Shown here: positions 13,285-21,974 of the stretch, in pieces
How positions within the stretch are numbered: position 1 is the stretch's first letter
Layout of the letters: the number at the start of each line of letters is the position of its first letter
Source: Patescibacteria group bacterium
Lineage (GTDB): Bacteria; Patescibacteriota; Microgenomatia; PFEM01; JAHIFH01
Reading direction: 5' to 3'
NCBI GenBank assembly: GCA_018900995.1
Contig: JAHIFH010000026.1
Location: 1 to 30,209, forward strand
Length of the DNA: 30,209 nt
The notes under the pieces: generated by a model
The model's input: the letters and a program-made list of their open reading frames with translations, nothing else
The model's database searches: none
Told to the model about the DNA's origin: nothing
Translations under genes and position numbers: made by a program

Positions 13285-15398
13285 TGAACGGTAAAACCCT
13301 TGCGGTCCCAAAACTCCGCTTGCTTACCCGGATTCCACTGTTGGATCGGGCGAAGATAACCCACTACCCGAGAAAAAATTTCAGTACTACTCCCACAATC
13401 AGGACAAGTCTCTTGCTCTCCCTTAAGATAGCCATGCGAATGACAGACGCTGAAACTTGGGGTTAAAGTATAGTAAGGCAGGCGATAATTTTCGGCAATC
13501 CTTCTCACTAAAAGCTTCGCCATTTCTCCGTTTTGAAGCGACTCTCCTAAGTATCCGTGAAGGACTGTCCCGCCAGTGTATTTTGTCTGCAACTCATCTT
13601 GTAGCTCTAGGGCTTCAAAGATATCGTCAGTATAACCAACAGGTAACTGAGTTGAGTTAGTATAATATGGCTCGGCTCCGTTTTCCTGGATGTTCTTCTC
13701 GTTGGCAACAATAATCTTCGGATAAAGCTTCTTGTCAAGGGTGGCAAAACGATAAGTTGTTCCCTCGGCCGGAGTGGCTTCAAGATTAAAAAGCTCATTG
13801 GTCTCTCCCTGATATTCTCCTAATTTCTTTCTCATAAAATCCAAAACCTTTAGGGCAAACCTTCTTCCTTTTTTGTTACCGATGTCCACACCAAGAAAAT
13901 TCAAAAGACTCTCGTTCATACCGTGAATGCCAATGGTATTGAAGTGATTGCGCCAATAACCACCAAAGCGTTGCTTAATCCCACTAAGATAAAAGCGAGA
14001 ATAGGGATAAAGACCCCGTTCAGTGAAACGCTCCAAGGTCTGTCGTTTGGTCAACAGAGAGTCCCGAGCAATCTTCATTAAGCGGTCTAGTTTTTCAAAA
14101 TAGTCTTTTTCATTTTTGGCTAAATAACCAATTCGGGCCATATTGATGGTCACCACCCCAATACTGCCGGTCAAAGGATTAGAGCCAAAATAACCCCCAC
14201 CTCGCTTTTTTAGCTCTCGTTTATCAAGCCGTAAGCGGCAGCACATTGAGCGGGCGTCCTCTGGCTTCATATCAGAATTAACAAAATTAGAAAAGTAAGG
14301 CACCCCATATTTAGCCGTCATCTCCCAAACTGATTGTAAAACCCCATTGCCCCATTCAAAATCTCGGGTAATGTTGTAAGTAGGAATAGGCCAGGTAAAA
14401 ACTCTTCCTTGGGCGTCTCCCTCTAACATCACCTCGGCAAAGGCTTGATTAATTAAGTCCATCTCTTTCTGAAAATCTTTGTATTGTTTATTGAGAGGTT
14501 TGCCGCCAACAATAGCGGCTTCGTCAGCAAAAGTTCTTGGGACCGTAAGATCTAAAGTAATATTAGTAAAGGGAGCCTGAAAGCCAACCCGAGTAGGAAC
14601 ATTGAGGTTAAAGATAAACTCCTGAATCGCCTGCCTAACTTTTTTATAAGAAAGTCTATCTTTCCAAACAAAAGGAGCCAAAAGGGTATCAAAATTGGAA
14701 ACCGCATTCGCTCCGGCTGACTCGCCTTGCATCGTATAAAGAAAATTAGCCAATTGCCCCAGGGCTGTCCGAAGATGCTTGGCTGGTGTAGAGGCAACTT
14801 TACCGGGTACCCCTCTAAAACCCTTCATTAAGAGATCTTGAAGATCCCAACCAACACAATAAGGGGCTAAAAGCTGGAGATTGTGAATGTGAAGGTCACC
14901 ATTATTATGAGTATCGCGGACTCCTTTGGTGTAAAGCTTGTTTAGCCAATAACGAGAAGAGATAGCCGAAGCCACGTGGTTATTTAGCCCCTGGAGCGAA
15001 TAAGCCATATTGCTATTCTCTTTAATTCGCCAGTCAACACCATTAATGTAGTTTCCCATCAACTCATCTGAATCGATTAAGGATTTAACATCTCGGATTT
15101 TATTGTGGAGATCTCGATAAAGGATGTAAGCTTTGGCGGTGGTATAGTGTCCGTGGCGCATCAAAACCGCCTCGACGATATCTTGAATTTGCTCTACAGT
15201 GGCAATGGTATGACCATTGAAACGACTCTCTAAAATTTCCACTACTTCATCAGAGAGATATTTAGCTCTATCTCTATCTCTTCCCCCAACTGCTTCTGCT
15301 GCCTTCCAAATAGCATTAGTAATCTTTCTTTGATTAAAAGGAACAATCCGTCCGTCACGTTTTTTTATTTTTTTGATGGTCAATTCCTTCTTCGCCAT
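13281..15398 (-). CDS. nrdD: Anaerobic ribonucleoside-triphosphate reductase (class III)
   Basis: 705 residues. It makes dNTPs from NTPs under anoxic conditions. An N-terminal ATP-cone (IKKRDGRIVPFNQRKITNAI, about residues 8-95) provides allosteric control. The C terminus has the zinc site CHSHGYLKGEQETCPDCG and the glycyl-radical motif RVVGYLRP (Gly about 680). DLHIHNLQ and the QGESAGANAVS region mark the catalytic barrel. The start is ATG 15398; an upstream in-frame ATG would put nine odd residues before it. There is no strong Shine-Dalgarno sequence. Promoter at 15470-15499, nrdG directly downstream. This implies strictly or facultatively anaerobic DNA precursor synthesis. Confidence 0.96.
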   Translation of the reverse strand: MAKKELTIKKIKKRDGRIVPFNQRKITNAIWKAAEAVGGRDRDRAKYLSDEVVEILESRFNGHTIATVEQIQDIVEAVLMRHGHYTTAKAYILYRDLHNKIRDVKSLIDSDELMGNYINGVDWRIKENSNMAYSLQGLNNHVASAISSRYWLNKLYTKGVRDTHNNGDLHIHNLQLLAPYCVGWDLQDLLMKGFRGVPGKVASTPAKHLRTALGQLANFLYTMQGESAGANAVSNFDTLLAPFVWKDRLSYKKVRQAIQEFIFNLNVPTRVGFQAPFTNITLDLTVPRTFADEAAIVGGKPLNKQYKDFQKEMDLINQAFAEVMLEGDAQGRVFTWPIPTYNITRDFEWGNGVLQSVWEMTAKYGVPYFSNFVNSDMKPEDARSMCCRLRLDKRELKKRGGGYFGSNPLTGSIGVVTINMARIGYLAKNEKDYFEKLDRLMKIARDSLLTKRQTLERFTERGLYPYSRFYLSGIKQRFGGYWRNHFNTIGIHGMNESLLNFLGVDIGNKKGRRFALKVLDFMRKKLGEYQGETNELFNLEATPAEGTTYRFATLDKKLYPKIIVANEKNIQENGAEPYYTNSTQLPVGYTDDIFEALELQDELQTKYTGGTVLHGYLGESLQNGEMAKLLVRRIAENYRLPYYTLTPSFSVCHSHGYLKGEQETCPDCGSSTEIFSRVVGYLRPIQQWNPGKQAEFWDRKGFTVQ

Positions 15399-15444
15399 AA
15401 AAATCTCTATAGAAAAACAAAACAAAAATCCTGCCCGAGCAGTG

Positions 15445-15463
15445 ACTTCCTAAATTGGGAAGT
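15445..15463 (-). other. Hairpin at the predicted 5' end of the nrdD mRNA
   Basis: ACTTCC-CAATTTA-GGAAGT on the minus strand, starting at about the predicted transcription start. It could stabilise the 5' end or bind a regulator; it does not resemble an NrdR box. Confidence 0.4.
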
Positions 15464-15469
15464 AGTTCA

Positions 15470-15499
15470 ATATAACACCAATCTAAACGAAGCTGTCAA
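15470..15499 (-). promoter_or_regulatory. Promoter of nrdD-nrdG-DUF1653
   Basis: TTGACA (15499-15494), 18-nt spacer, TTATAT (15475-15470) on the minus strand. Unlike most operons here it leaves a leader of about 65 nt. Confidence 0.75.
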
Positions 15500-15524
15500 G
15501 CCTTAACTACTATATCAAACCACA

Positions 15525-16169
15525 TCACTCTTTGATCCTTTCCATTACTCTCTGGTATCCCGTCCGAGCATATTGAAGGGCACTGTCATAAACTGGTCTC
15601 GCTGTGTTGGGGATTTTTTCCTCAAATCCTAACATTACTTTTTCGTGTGCGCGCGTCGCACGAGATAGCTTCTCTAAAAAAGCTGCCGTATCCCTACCAG
15701 CTTGATTGGCAACTCTTTCCTGATCAATAGCCCTTTCTAAATATTTTTCTGCCTTAGTCAAAGTAGCAATACCTAAATCAATCTTACCTTTTTCGAGAAT
15801 TAATGCATTGGTCGCTCTAATCCTTTTGTCGGCAAACTGAAGAAGCAACTCTCCTTTTTTGAGTGGGTCAGTAGTAAAAAAGAGTAAAATTCTATCCCGA
15901 ATCATTTTTAATGGATAAAGGAGGTGGTCAGGAAGAATTCCCGGATAAGTGGGTGGTGACGGATAAGCTGTGAAATAATCAAACTCCTCTTCAACTGGCT
16001 CAGTTGCCTGCCCTGGAACTGACTCAGTCGCTTCCTCTTCAGTAACTACTTCCAATTTATAGCTTTCGCTGATTGACTGGGCAGCCGTCCGCCAAACTGA
16101 TGCCCCTAAAATACCCACGGCAAAAACCAATAAAGCCATAACTAAAGCCACATTTCTTAATATTCTCAT
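15525..16169 (-). CDS. DUF5667-type secreted or membrane-anchored protein
   Basis: 214 residues: a hydrophobic signal or anchor helix (about 7-25), an acidic low-complexity linker (40-65), then ILPDHLLYPLKMIRDRILLF, FTTDPLKKGELLLQFADKRI and a long helical region. This YPLK...DPxKKAELLLxFAxxR pattern is that of DUF5667, a helical extracytoplasmic domain with no known activity. A strong Shine-Dalgarno (AGGGGGTGA) precedes ATG 16169. It follows the small DUF6485 gene by 16 nt and is probably co-transcribed with it. Confidence 0.8.
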   Translation of the reverse strand: MRILRNVALVMALLVFAVGILGASVWRTAAQSISESYKLEVVTEEEATESVPGQATEPVEEEFDYFTAYPSPPTYPGILPDHLLYPLKMIRDRILLFFTTDPLKKGELLLQFADKRIRATNALILEKGKIDLGIATLTKAEKYLERAIDQERVANQAGRDTAAFLEKLSRATRAHEKVMLGFEEKIPNTARPVYDSALQYARTGYQRVMERIKE

Positions 16170-16185
16170 CCTTCACCCCCTTTCT

Positions 16186-16380
16186 TTAACTATTAATTTT
16201 AACAAATCTTTCAAAACTCCGGTCAAAAGTCTTTTCTACTTCAGGCGAAAAACAACAAGCCGGCAGTTCATTCCTTCCCAAATGGTATTTCAAGCAATCA
16301 CAACACTTCCCTTTTCTGGAACACCCAGGATAGGTACAAGGACAATCTTTTAAGTTTTCCTCAATCTTACACTCTGCCAC
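16186..16380 (-). CDS. DUF6485-like small cysteine-rich protein
   Basis: 64 residues with seven cysteines: CKIEENLKDCPCTYPGCSRK, GKCCDCLKYHLGRNELPACC and the C-terminal EKTFDRSFERF. This matches the DUF6485 family, a probable metal-binding mini-protein of unknown role. It starts with GTG (16378-16380) with no clear Shine-Dalgarno; the bases upstream are an AT-rich TAGATA-type tract. It heads a small operon with the DUF5667 gene. Confidence 0.82.
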   Translation of the reverse strand: MAECKIEENLKDCPCTYPGCSRKGKCCDCLKYHLGRNELPACCFSPEVEKTFDRSFERFVKINS

Positions 16381-16398
16381 CCTAATATCTAGTATCTA

Positions 16399-17085
16399 TT
16401 ATCTAAATAATATAATTGGCCAACTCCAAAAGACATGCATTAAAATTGAAGAAACAAGATTCTCGCTTCTGGCAAAAACAAAAGCTGCGCCAAATCCATA
16501 AACAAAAACAAAGAAAAGATAAGCTAACATTACTAGGGGTGTATAACTAAGAACAAAAATGCCAATAGGTAAATGAATTAAAGCAAAAAGAAAAGCGGAA
16601 AGAAAATTGGCTAACCATTCGTTTTTCCAAATCCGCCATAAGCGAGTAAAGATGTAACCGCGGAAAACTGTTTCCTCAGAAAAAGCAGTCACAAAGGAAA
16701 GTAACACCAAGCCAATTAAACTTAAAGGAGAATAACCAACTTCAGGTAAATGAAGTCCTTGATATTTCAAAATGTTAGTTACTAGCCCTTCGGCAGCAAA
16801 AACAATACCCAGGCCAATTCCCCAATAAAGAGCTGGAAAAAGATTCTTTTTGGTTAGACCCAAAGAAGCCAGCTTTTCCTTTTCGACCTTACGGACAAGC
16901 CAAAAAGTAGGCACCAACCAGATGAGGGGTTTTAAAATTAATTCTTCCATCCATAAAGGAAGAATTTCCGGAAAATAGCGGTAAAGGGACCAAAAAGCAA
17001 AAATGAAACAAAAAAGAGAAAAAACATGTTTAATGGAAAGCTGCTCGTGATGAAAAATTTTATCAAAAAGTTTCTGGAATATCAT
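16399..17085 (-). CDS. CPBP-family intramembrane glutamic protease
   Basis: 228 residues, about six to eight membrane helices. The Abi/CPBP catalytic motifs are FSEETVFRGYIF (EExxxR) near residue 140 and ALIHLPIG with its histidine near residue 170, and a second conserved histidine occurs in SSILMHVFWSW. These Rce1-like proteases are linked to prenyl-protein processing in eukaryotes and to bacteriocin self-immunity or membrane protein turnover in bacteria; the substrate here is unknown. A TTTAAT box lies 8 nt before the ATG. Confidence 0.9.
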   Translation of the reverse strand: MIFQKLFDKIFHHEQLSIKHVFSLFCFIFAFWSLYRYFPEILPLWMEELILKPLIWLVPTFWLVRKVEKEKLASLGLTKKNLFPALYWGIGLGIVFAAEGLVTNILKYQGLHLPEVGYSPLSLIGLVLLSFVTAFSEETVFRGYIFTRLWRIWKNEWLANFLSAFLFALIHLPIGIFVLSYTPLVMLAYLFFVFVYGFGAAFVFARSENLVSSILMHVFWSWPIILFR

Positions 17086-17117
17086 TTGTTCAAATTAAAC
17101 TTCGGTTTTCAACCTTG

Positions 17118-17170
17118 TATTTCGAGCTTGCGAGAAACAAGGTCCTGCTCGAAGAGCAGGTTCTTATAAT
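17118..17170. repeat. Dispersed two-hairpin element, copy 2
   Basis: Starts TATTTCGAGC and ends GGTTCTTATAAT. Hairpin A is TTTCGAGC-TT-GCGAGAAA; hairpin B is CCTGCTC-GAA-GAGCAGG. It lies between the divergent CPBP and PBP genes, in the same orientation as copies 1 and 3. Confidence 0.88.
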
Positions 17171-17204
17171 TTTCCCTTTAGTCAAATTATACTTCTCTTG
17201 GTGA

Positions 17205-17210
17205 TATAAT
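17205..17210 (+). promoter_or_regulatory. -10 box of the first PBP gene
   Basis: TATAAT ending 8 nt before ATG 17219, with no Shine-Dalgarno between; a leaderless mRNA is expected. No good -35 box. Confidence 0.65.
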
Positions 17211-17218
17211 GTAAAGTT

Positions 17219-19489
17219 ATGAGAAAAGTCATGAAATGGGTCAAATCACGAATTTTAAGCTTCAAAAAAGCGATTGATCGAAGAATCAAAAAGCTGCCAA
17301 TCAGAAAACGTTATCAGCAATTTCTCTTAGCCAATTGGCTTCTACTGTTGCTTTTTCTTTTTGTAGGTCTGTTTTTTTATTTTTTTATTTTCAAAGATCT
17401 TCCTTTTCCTACTAAGCTTGGATCAGAAACCTTTCCTGCTTCCACCCTCATTTATGATCGCCAAGGCAACCTCTTATATGAAATTTATACTGAAAAAAAT
17501 CGCGTCCCGGTCAAACTAGAAGAATTACCCGAGCATCTTAAGCAGGCAACGATTGCTATTGAAGATAAAAATTTTTATCAACATCGGGGCTTTGCTCTTG
17601 AGGGAATTATCAGAGCCGCCGGTAAAATTGTTTTTAAACACCAGCTTCAAGGCGGTTCTACTATCACCCAACAGCTTGTTAAGACCGCTCTCTTAACCCC
17701 TGAGCGAACTATCCGGAGAAAAATTAGAGAAGCCTTGCTGGCAATGGTGACAGAAACAATTTATTCCAAAAATCAAATTTTGGAAATGTATCTTAATCAA
17801 GTCCCTTATGGTGGAACGGCATATGGAGTAGAAGCGGCCGCCCAAACTTACTTCAATAAACATGCCAAGGACCTCACCTTAGCGGAATCAACACTTTTAG
17901 CTGGCTTGCCTGCTGCTCCGACCCGCTATTCCCCCTTTGGCGCCCATCCCGAGGCAGCCAAAAACAGGCAAAAACTAGTTTTAAAAAGAATGATTGAGGA
18001 TGACTATATAACAGAGCAGGAGAGTGAAAGAGCAGGAGAGCAAGAATTGGAATATGCTCCACCAACCGTGGGCATTAAGGCGCCTCATTTTGTTCTCTAT
18101 GTTAAGGAACTCTTAGTCGAACAATATGGCGAGCCCTTAGTCGAACAAGGGGGATTGAAAGTGACCACTACTCTTGATTTAGAAATTCAAGACTTTGCCC
18201 AAGAAGTAGTTGCCACTGAGGTGGCTAAATTAGAAGAAAGAAAACTTAATATTCATAATGGCGCCGCCTTAGTTACCAATCCTCAAACCGGAGAAATTTT
18301 AGCCATGATTGGCTCCCATGACTATTTTGATGATGAACACGACGGCAAAGTCAATGTTACTCTCAGTCATCGTCAACCAGGCTCAGCCATTAAACCAATC
18401 AACTATGCTCTTGGTTTAATGAAAGGCACGCTTACTCTGGCAACAGTCATTAATGACGTTCCTACTTGTTTTGCTGTTCCCGGACAGAAACTCTATTGCC
18501 CTATTAATTATGATTACCAATTTCATGGTCCAACCCAAGCTCGCTTTGCTTTAGGTAGCTCTTATAATTTACCCGCGGTTAAAGTTCTAGCTATGAATGG
18601 TCTCGAAGACTTTGTCGCCACCGCTTCAGCCATGGGCATCTCAACTTTTAAAGACCCCTCTCAATATGGCTTATCCATTACCCTGGGAGGCGGGGAAGTG
18701 AGAATGGTTGACATGGCAACCGCTTTTTCTGCCTTTGCTAATCTTGGTATCCGTCAAGATATTTATGCGATTAAAAAAGTTGAAGACCGCCATGGTAAAG
18801 TCCTTTATCAAAAAGAAGAGCAAGAAGGTGAGCGAGTTTTGCCGATGGAGGTAGCTTATTTAATCTCTCATATACTATTAGATAATAATGCCCGTTCGGC
18901 GGCTTTTGGTTCTAGCTCTTATTTAGTAGTTAAAAACCATCCCGAGGTTTCTGTTAAAACCGGAACAACCAATGACAAAAGAGATAATTGGACGATTGGC
19001 TTCACTCCTTCAAGATTAGTGGCGGTTTGGGTGGGAAATAATGACAATGAGCCTATGAGTTATGTTGCTTCAGGAATCACTGGTGCTTCACCCATTTGGA
19101 ATGAAATTATGAGTTATGTTTTAAAAGATGTAGAACAAGAATGGCCCATGAAGCCAGAAGGAGTAGTTGGCGCTCAGGTCTGCGTCTTGTCAGGAAAAGC
19201 TCCTAATCCTGAAGCCCCTTGCGAAACCCGGTTTGAATATTTCATTCAAGGCACAGTTCCCAGTGAGGTGGAAAACTTAAAAACCTTTATTGAAATTGAT
19301 AAAACCACTGGCCAGATTGCCACTGATAAAACCCCACCAGAGAATAAAGAAATGCAAGAGCACCAAGTCATTTATGATCCCCTCGGCACTCCTTATTGTC
19401 TTGACTGCCCTTTTCCTACTGAGCGGGCAATTATTAGCCCTTACGCCCCAGCTCCGGTTATTCAAACTCCCCCTTCACCTCAGCCTTAA
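17219..19489 (+). CDS. Class A penicillin-binding protein (GT51 + transpeptidase), paralog 1
   Basis: 756 residues. It polymerises lipid II and cross-links peptidoglycan at the outer face of the membrane. A basic cytoplasmic tail and one membrane helix (about 41-60) precede the glycosyltransferase domain, with the catalytic Glu in ATIAIEDKNFYQHRGF (near residue 114) and GGSTITQQLVK (near 144). The transpeptidase has the nucleophile SxxK in QPGSAIKP (Ser near 388), the SxN SSYN, and KTGTTND (near 580). A proline-rich C-terminal tail contains four cysteines. Both active sites look intact. It is followed by a close paralog after a 67-nt gap holding repeat copy 4. Confidence 0.96.
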   Translation: MRKVMKWVKSRILSFKKAIDRRIKKLPIRKRYQQFLLANWLLLLLFLFVGLFFYFFIFKDLPFPTKLGSETFPASTLIYDRQGNLLYEIYTEKNRVPVKLEELPEHLKQATIAIEDKNFYQHRGFALEGIIRAAGKIVFKHQLQGGSTITQQLVKTALLTPERTIRRKIREALLAMVTETIYSKNQILEMYLNQVPYGGTAYGVEAAAQTYFNKHAKDLTLAESTLLAGLPAAPTRYSPFGAHPEAAKNRQKLVLKRMIEDDYITEQESERAGEQELEYAPPTVGIKAPHFVLYVKELLVEQYGEPLVEQGGLKVTTTLDLEIQDFAQEVVATEVAKLEERKLNIHNGAALVTNPQTGEILAMIGSHDYFDDEHDGKVNVTLSHRQPGSAIKPINYALGLMKGTLTLATVINDVPTCFAVPGQKLYCPINYDYQFHGPTQARFALGSSYNLPAVKVLAMNGLEDFVATASAMGISTFKDPSQYGLSITLGGGEVRMVDMATAFSAFANLGIRQDIYAIKKVEDRHGKVLYQKEEQEGERVLPMEVAYLISHILLDNNARSAAFGSSSYLVVKNHPEVSVKTGTTNDKRDNWTIGFTPSRLVAVWVGNNDNEPMSYVASGITGASPIWNEIMSYVLKDVEQEWPMKPEGVVGAQVCVLSGKAPNPEAPCETRFEYFIQGTVPSEVENLKTFIEIDKTTGQIATDKTPPENKEMQEHQVIYDPLGTPYCLDCPFPTERAIISPYAPAPVIQTPPSPQP

Positions 19490-19499
19490 AAAAGTGTAA

Positions 19500-19550
19500 A
19501 ATAAGAACCTGAGCTTCGCTCAGAACCTTGTTTCTCGCGAGCTCGAAATA
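19500..19550. repeat. Dispersed two-hairpin element, copy 4 (inverted)
   Basis: Same unit on the opposite strand: ATAAGAACC, hairpin B CTGAGC-TTC-GCTCAG, then CTTGTTTCTCGCGAGCTCGAAATA (hairpin A) split across the end at 19550. It ends 6 nt before the ATG of the second PBP, so it lies in its mRNA leader if transcribed from upstream. Confidence 0.88.
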
Positions 19551-19556
19551 AAAACT

Positions 19557-21974
19557 ATGGCGGTGGCGAGGACAGGCGTTATTTTTACCGCCAAGAAACT
19601 TCGATCCAAGCAGACGACTGCCCCGGGTTTTTTTGGCAAAATCAAAAAACCAAAAAGTCTCTTTGGTTGGCTCCGTCTTATCCTTGAAATCATTGGTCGT
19701 CCTTTTTTCTGGCTGCTCTTGTTTCTCTCCTATCTTCTTCTCCCCCTCCTTTCCTTAATTGGGCGCCTTATTCTCCTATTAATCAAACAGGTTATCAAAC
19801 TACCCCGCCTAATCAAGCCTTTAGCTAAAAAGCTTGCCCAGTATTTTCTTAGGCTAAAAGCGATCTTAAAACCACCTAAAATCCGTTTACCGAAAATCAG
19901 GATTCCCCGTCTTTACTTACCAAAACCTTCAAAAAAATGGCTCGTTCCTATTGGTGTTACTGGCTTTATTGTCTTTACTGGGTTACTGTTTTACTGGTAT
20001 GTTATTAAGGACCTTCCCCATCCTGACCGATTAATCACTCGAGAGCAGATTGTCTCAACCAAAATCTATGACCGTCATGGCGAGCTTCTTTACAAAATCT
20101 ACCGAAACCAAAACCGAACCTTAGTCCCCCTGAATGACATCCCTCTTTCTTTAATTCAAGCGACAATTGCTATCGAAGACGCTGAATTCTATCGTCATTA
20201 TGGCTTTTCTTTTAAAGGCATAATTCGCTCTTTTTGGGCTAATCTCCACTCAAAAAAACTTTACGGTGGCTCAACCATCACCCAGCAATTAGTCAAAAAC
20301 GCCCTTCTCACTCCAGAAAGAACCCTAAGGCGAAAGATAAAAGAGATCATTCTCTCGCTTTGGGTAGAGGCTCAATTTTCCAAAGACGAAATTCTCCAAA
20401 TGTATTTTAATGATGTTGGTTATGGTGGAGCCGCTTATGGGGCTGAAGAAGCAGCTCAGATGTATTTTGGTAAATCAGTGAAAGAGCTTGACTTAGCCGA
20501 GTCAGCCTTACTCGCTGGTTTACCTGCCTCACCCACGACTTCTTCTCCTTTTGGAGCTCACCCAGAATTAGCTAAGTCTCGCCAGTTAACTGTTCTTAAA
20601 AGGATGAGACAAGAGGGTTTTATCACCGAAGATGAATTTGAGCAAGCCCGGGAACAAGAACTAAAATTTGCTCCCCAAAGAACGGATATCAAAGCCCCTC
20701 ATTTTGTCATGTATGTTAAAGAATTATTGGTTGAGCAATATGGCTTAAGGCAGGTTGAAGAAGGCGGCTTAGAGGTAACCACTTCCCTTGATTTAGGGAT
20801 TCAAAATGAAGTCCAAGAAATTGTTAGGAATGAAGTGGAAAAGCTTTGGCGGCTCCATATTACAAACGGCGCGGCGATGGTGACCAATCCCCAAACCGGA
20901 GAAATCCTAGCTATGGTTGGCTCCCGTGATTACTTTGACATTGAAAATGATGGCAACGTCAATGTTACTCTCAGCTCTCGGCAACCAGGCTCAGCCATTA
21001 AGCCAGTCAACTACTCCATTGCCTTAGAAAATGGCTTCACCCCAGCCACAATTATTTCCGATACTCCGATTACTTATCAAATTCCAGGCCAACCTCCTTA
21101 TTCTCCCAAAAACTACGATAATCGCTTCCACGGCAATATTCCTCTCCGAATTGCCCTCGCTTCTTCTTATAATGTTCCAGCGGTCAAAGTCCTCTCAGCT
21201 TTTGGCGTCGAGAGAATGGTGGAGCGAGGACAAGAAATGGGAATTACTACCTGGGATGACCCTTCAAGATTTGGTCTCTCTTTAACTCTTGGAGGCGGAG
21301 AGGTAAAGATGATTGATATGGCCGTGGTTTATGGCACTTTGGCTAATATGGGAATGAGAGCTGATCTCCAGCCAATCCTTGGAGTCAAAAATTACAAGGG
21401 TGAAGTGCTAAAGAAAAATGGGTGTGGATGGGCTCTGGGCAGTGAGTCAAAAATGGGTTGTGAGAGTGAGAAAGAAAGAGTTTTATCACCCAATATTGCT
21501 TATTTGCTTACTGACATCCTCTCTGATAACATCGCTCGTACTCCGGCTTTTGGGGCTAACTCAATTTTAAATATTCCCGACCATCCCCATGTGGCAGTAA
21601 AAACCGGCACAACCCAAAACATGAGGGATAACTGGACAATTGGCTATACCCCTGACTATTTAGTCGCGGTTTGGGTGGGAAATAATGATAATACACCGAT
21701 GAGCTATGTTGCCTCAGGAATCACCGGCGCCTCACCGATTTGGAATCAGATAATGAGTTATTTAATCAAAGACATTCCGGATAAAGAGTTTTCAAAGCCT
21801 GGCGATTTGCTACAAGTGGAAATTTGTCCTTTAACTGGTACTTTGCCTTGTGAAGGTTGTGGGGGCAAACAGGAATTATTTTTACCAGGCACTGAGCCCA
21901 AAACTCATTGTGATCCAGAGAAAATAAAAGAAATCAAGGAGAAGCAGTCTCAAACTCCCACACAGCCCGAGTAA
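19557..21974 (+). CDS. Class A penicillin-binding protein (GT51 + transpeptidase), paralog 2
   Basis: 805 residues, with the same architecture as its upstream neighbour but a longer N terminus: a hydrophobic segment (about 46-82) and a lysine/proline-rich stretch before the membrane helix at about 133-150. The glycosyltransferase has ATIAIEDAEFYRHYGF and GGSTITQQLVKNALLTPERT; the transpeptidase has QPGSAIKP (Ser near 478), SSYN and KTGTTQN (near 681). A linker near residue 620 has an extra GCGWALGSESKMGCESE stretch that the first paralog lacks. The tandem duplication implies divided roles or gene dosage. Its 3' end overlaps the convergent serine hydrolase gene by 41 nt. Confidence 0.95.
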   Translation: MAVARTGVIFTAKKLRSKQTTAPGFFGKIKKPKSLFGWLRLILEIIGRPFFWLLLFLSYLLLPLLSLIGRLILLLIKQVIKLPRLIKPLAKKLAQYFLRLKAILKPPKIRLPKIRIPRLYLPKPSKKWLVPIGVTGFIVFTGLLFYWYVIKDLPHPDRLITREQIVSTKIYDRHGELLYKIYRNQNRTLVPLNDIPLSLIQATIAIEDAEFYRHYGFSFKGIIRSFWANLHSKKLYGGSTITQQLVKNALLTPERTLRRKIKEIILSLWVEAQFSKDEILQMYFNDVGYGGAAYGAEEAAQMYFGKSVKELDLAESALLAGLPASPTTSSPFGAHPELAKSRQLTVLKRMRQEGFITEDEFEQAREQELKFAPQRTDIKAPHFVMYVKELLVEQYGLRQVEEGGLEVTTSLDLGIQNEVQEIVRNEVEKLWRLHITNGAAMVTNPQTGEILAMVGSRDYFDIENDGNVNVTLSSRQPGSAIKPVNYSIALENGFTPATIISDTPITYQIPGQPPYSPKNYDNRFHGNIPLRIALASSYNVPAVKVLSAFGVERMVERGQEMGITTWDDPSRFGLSLTLGGGEVKMIDMAVVYGTLANMGMRADLQPILGVKNYKGEVLKKNGCGWALGSESKMGCESEKERVLSPNIAYLLTDILSDNIARTPAFGANSILNIPDHPHVAVKTGTTQNMRDNWTIGYTPDYLVAVWVGNNDNTPMSYVASGITGASPIWNQIMSYLIKDIPDKEFSKPGDLLQVEICPLTGTLPCEGCGGKQELFLPGTEPKTHCDPEKIKEIKEKQSQTPTQPE

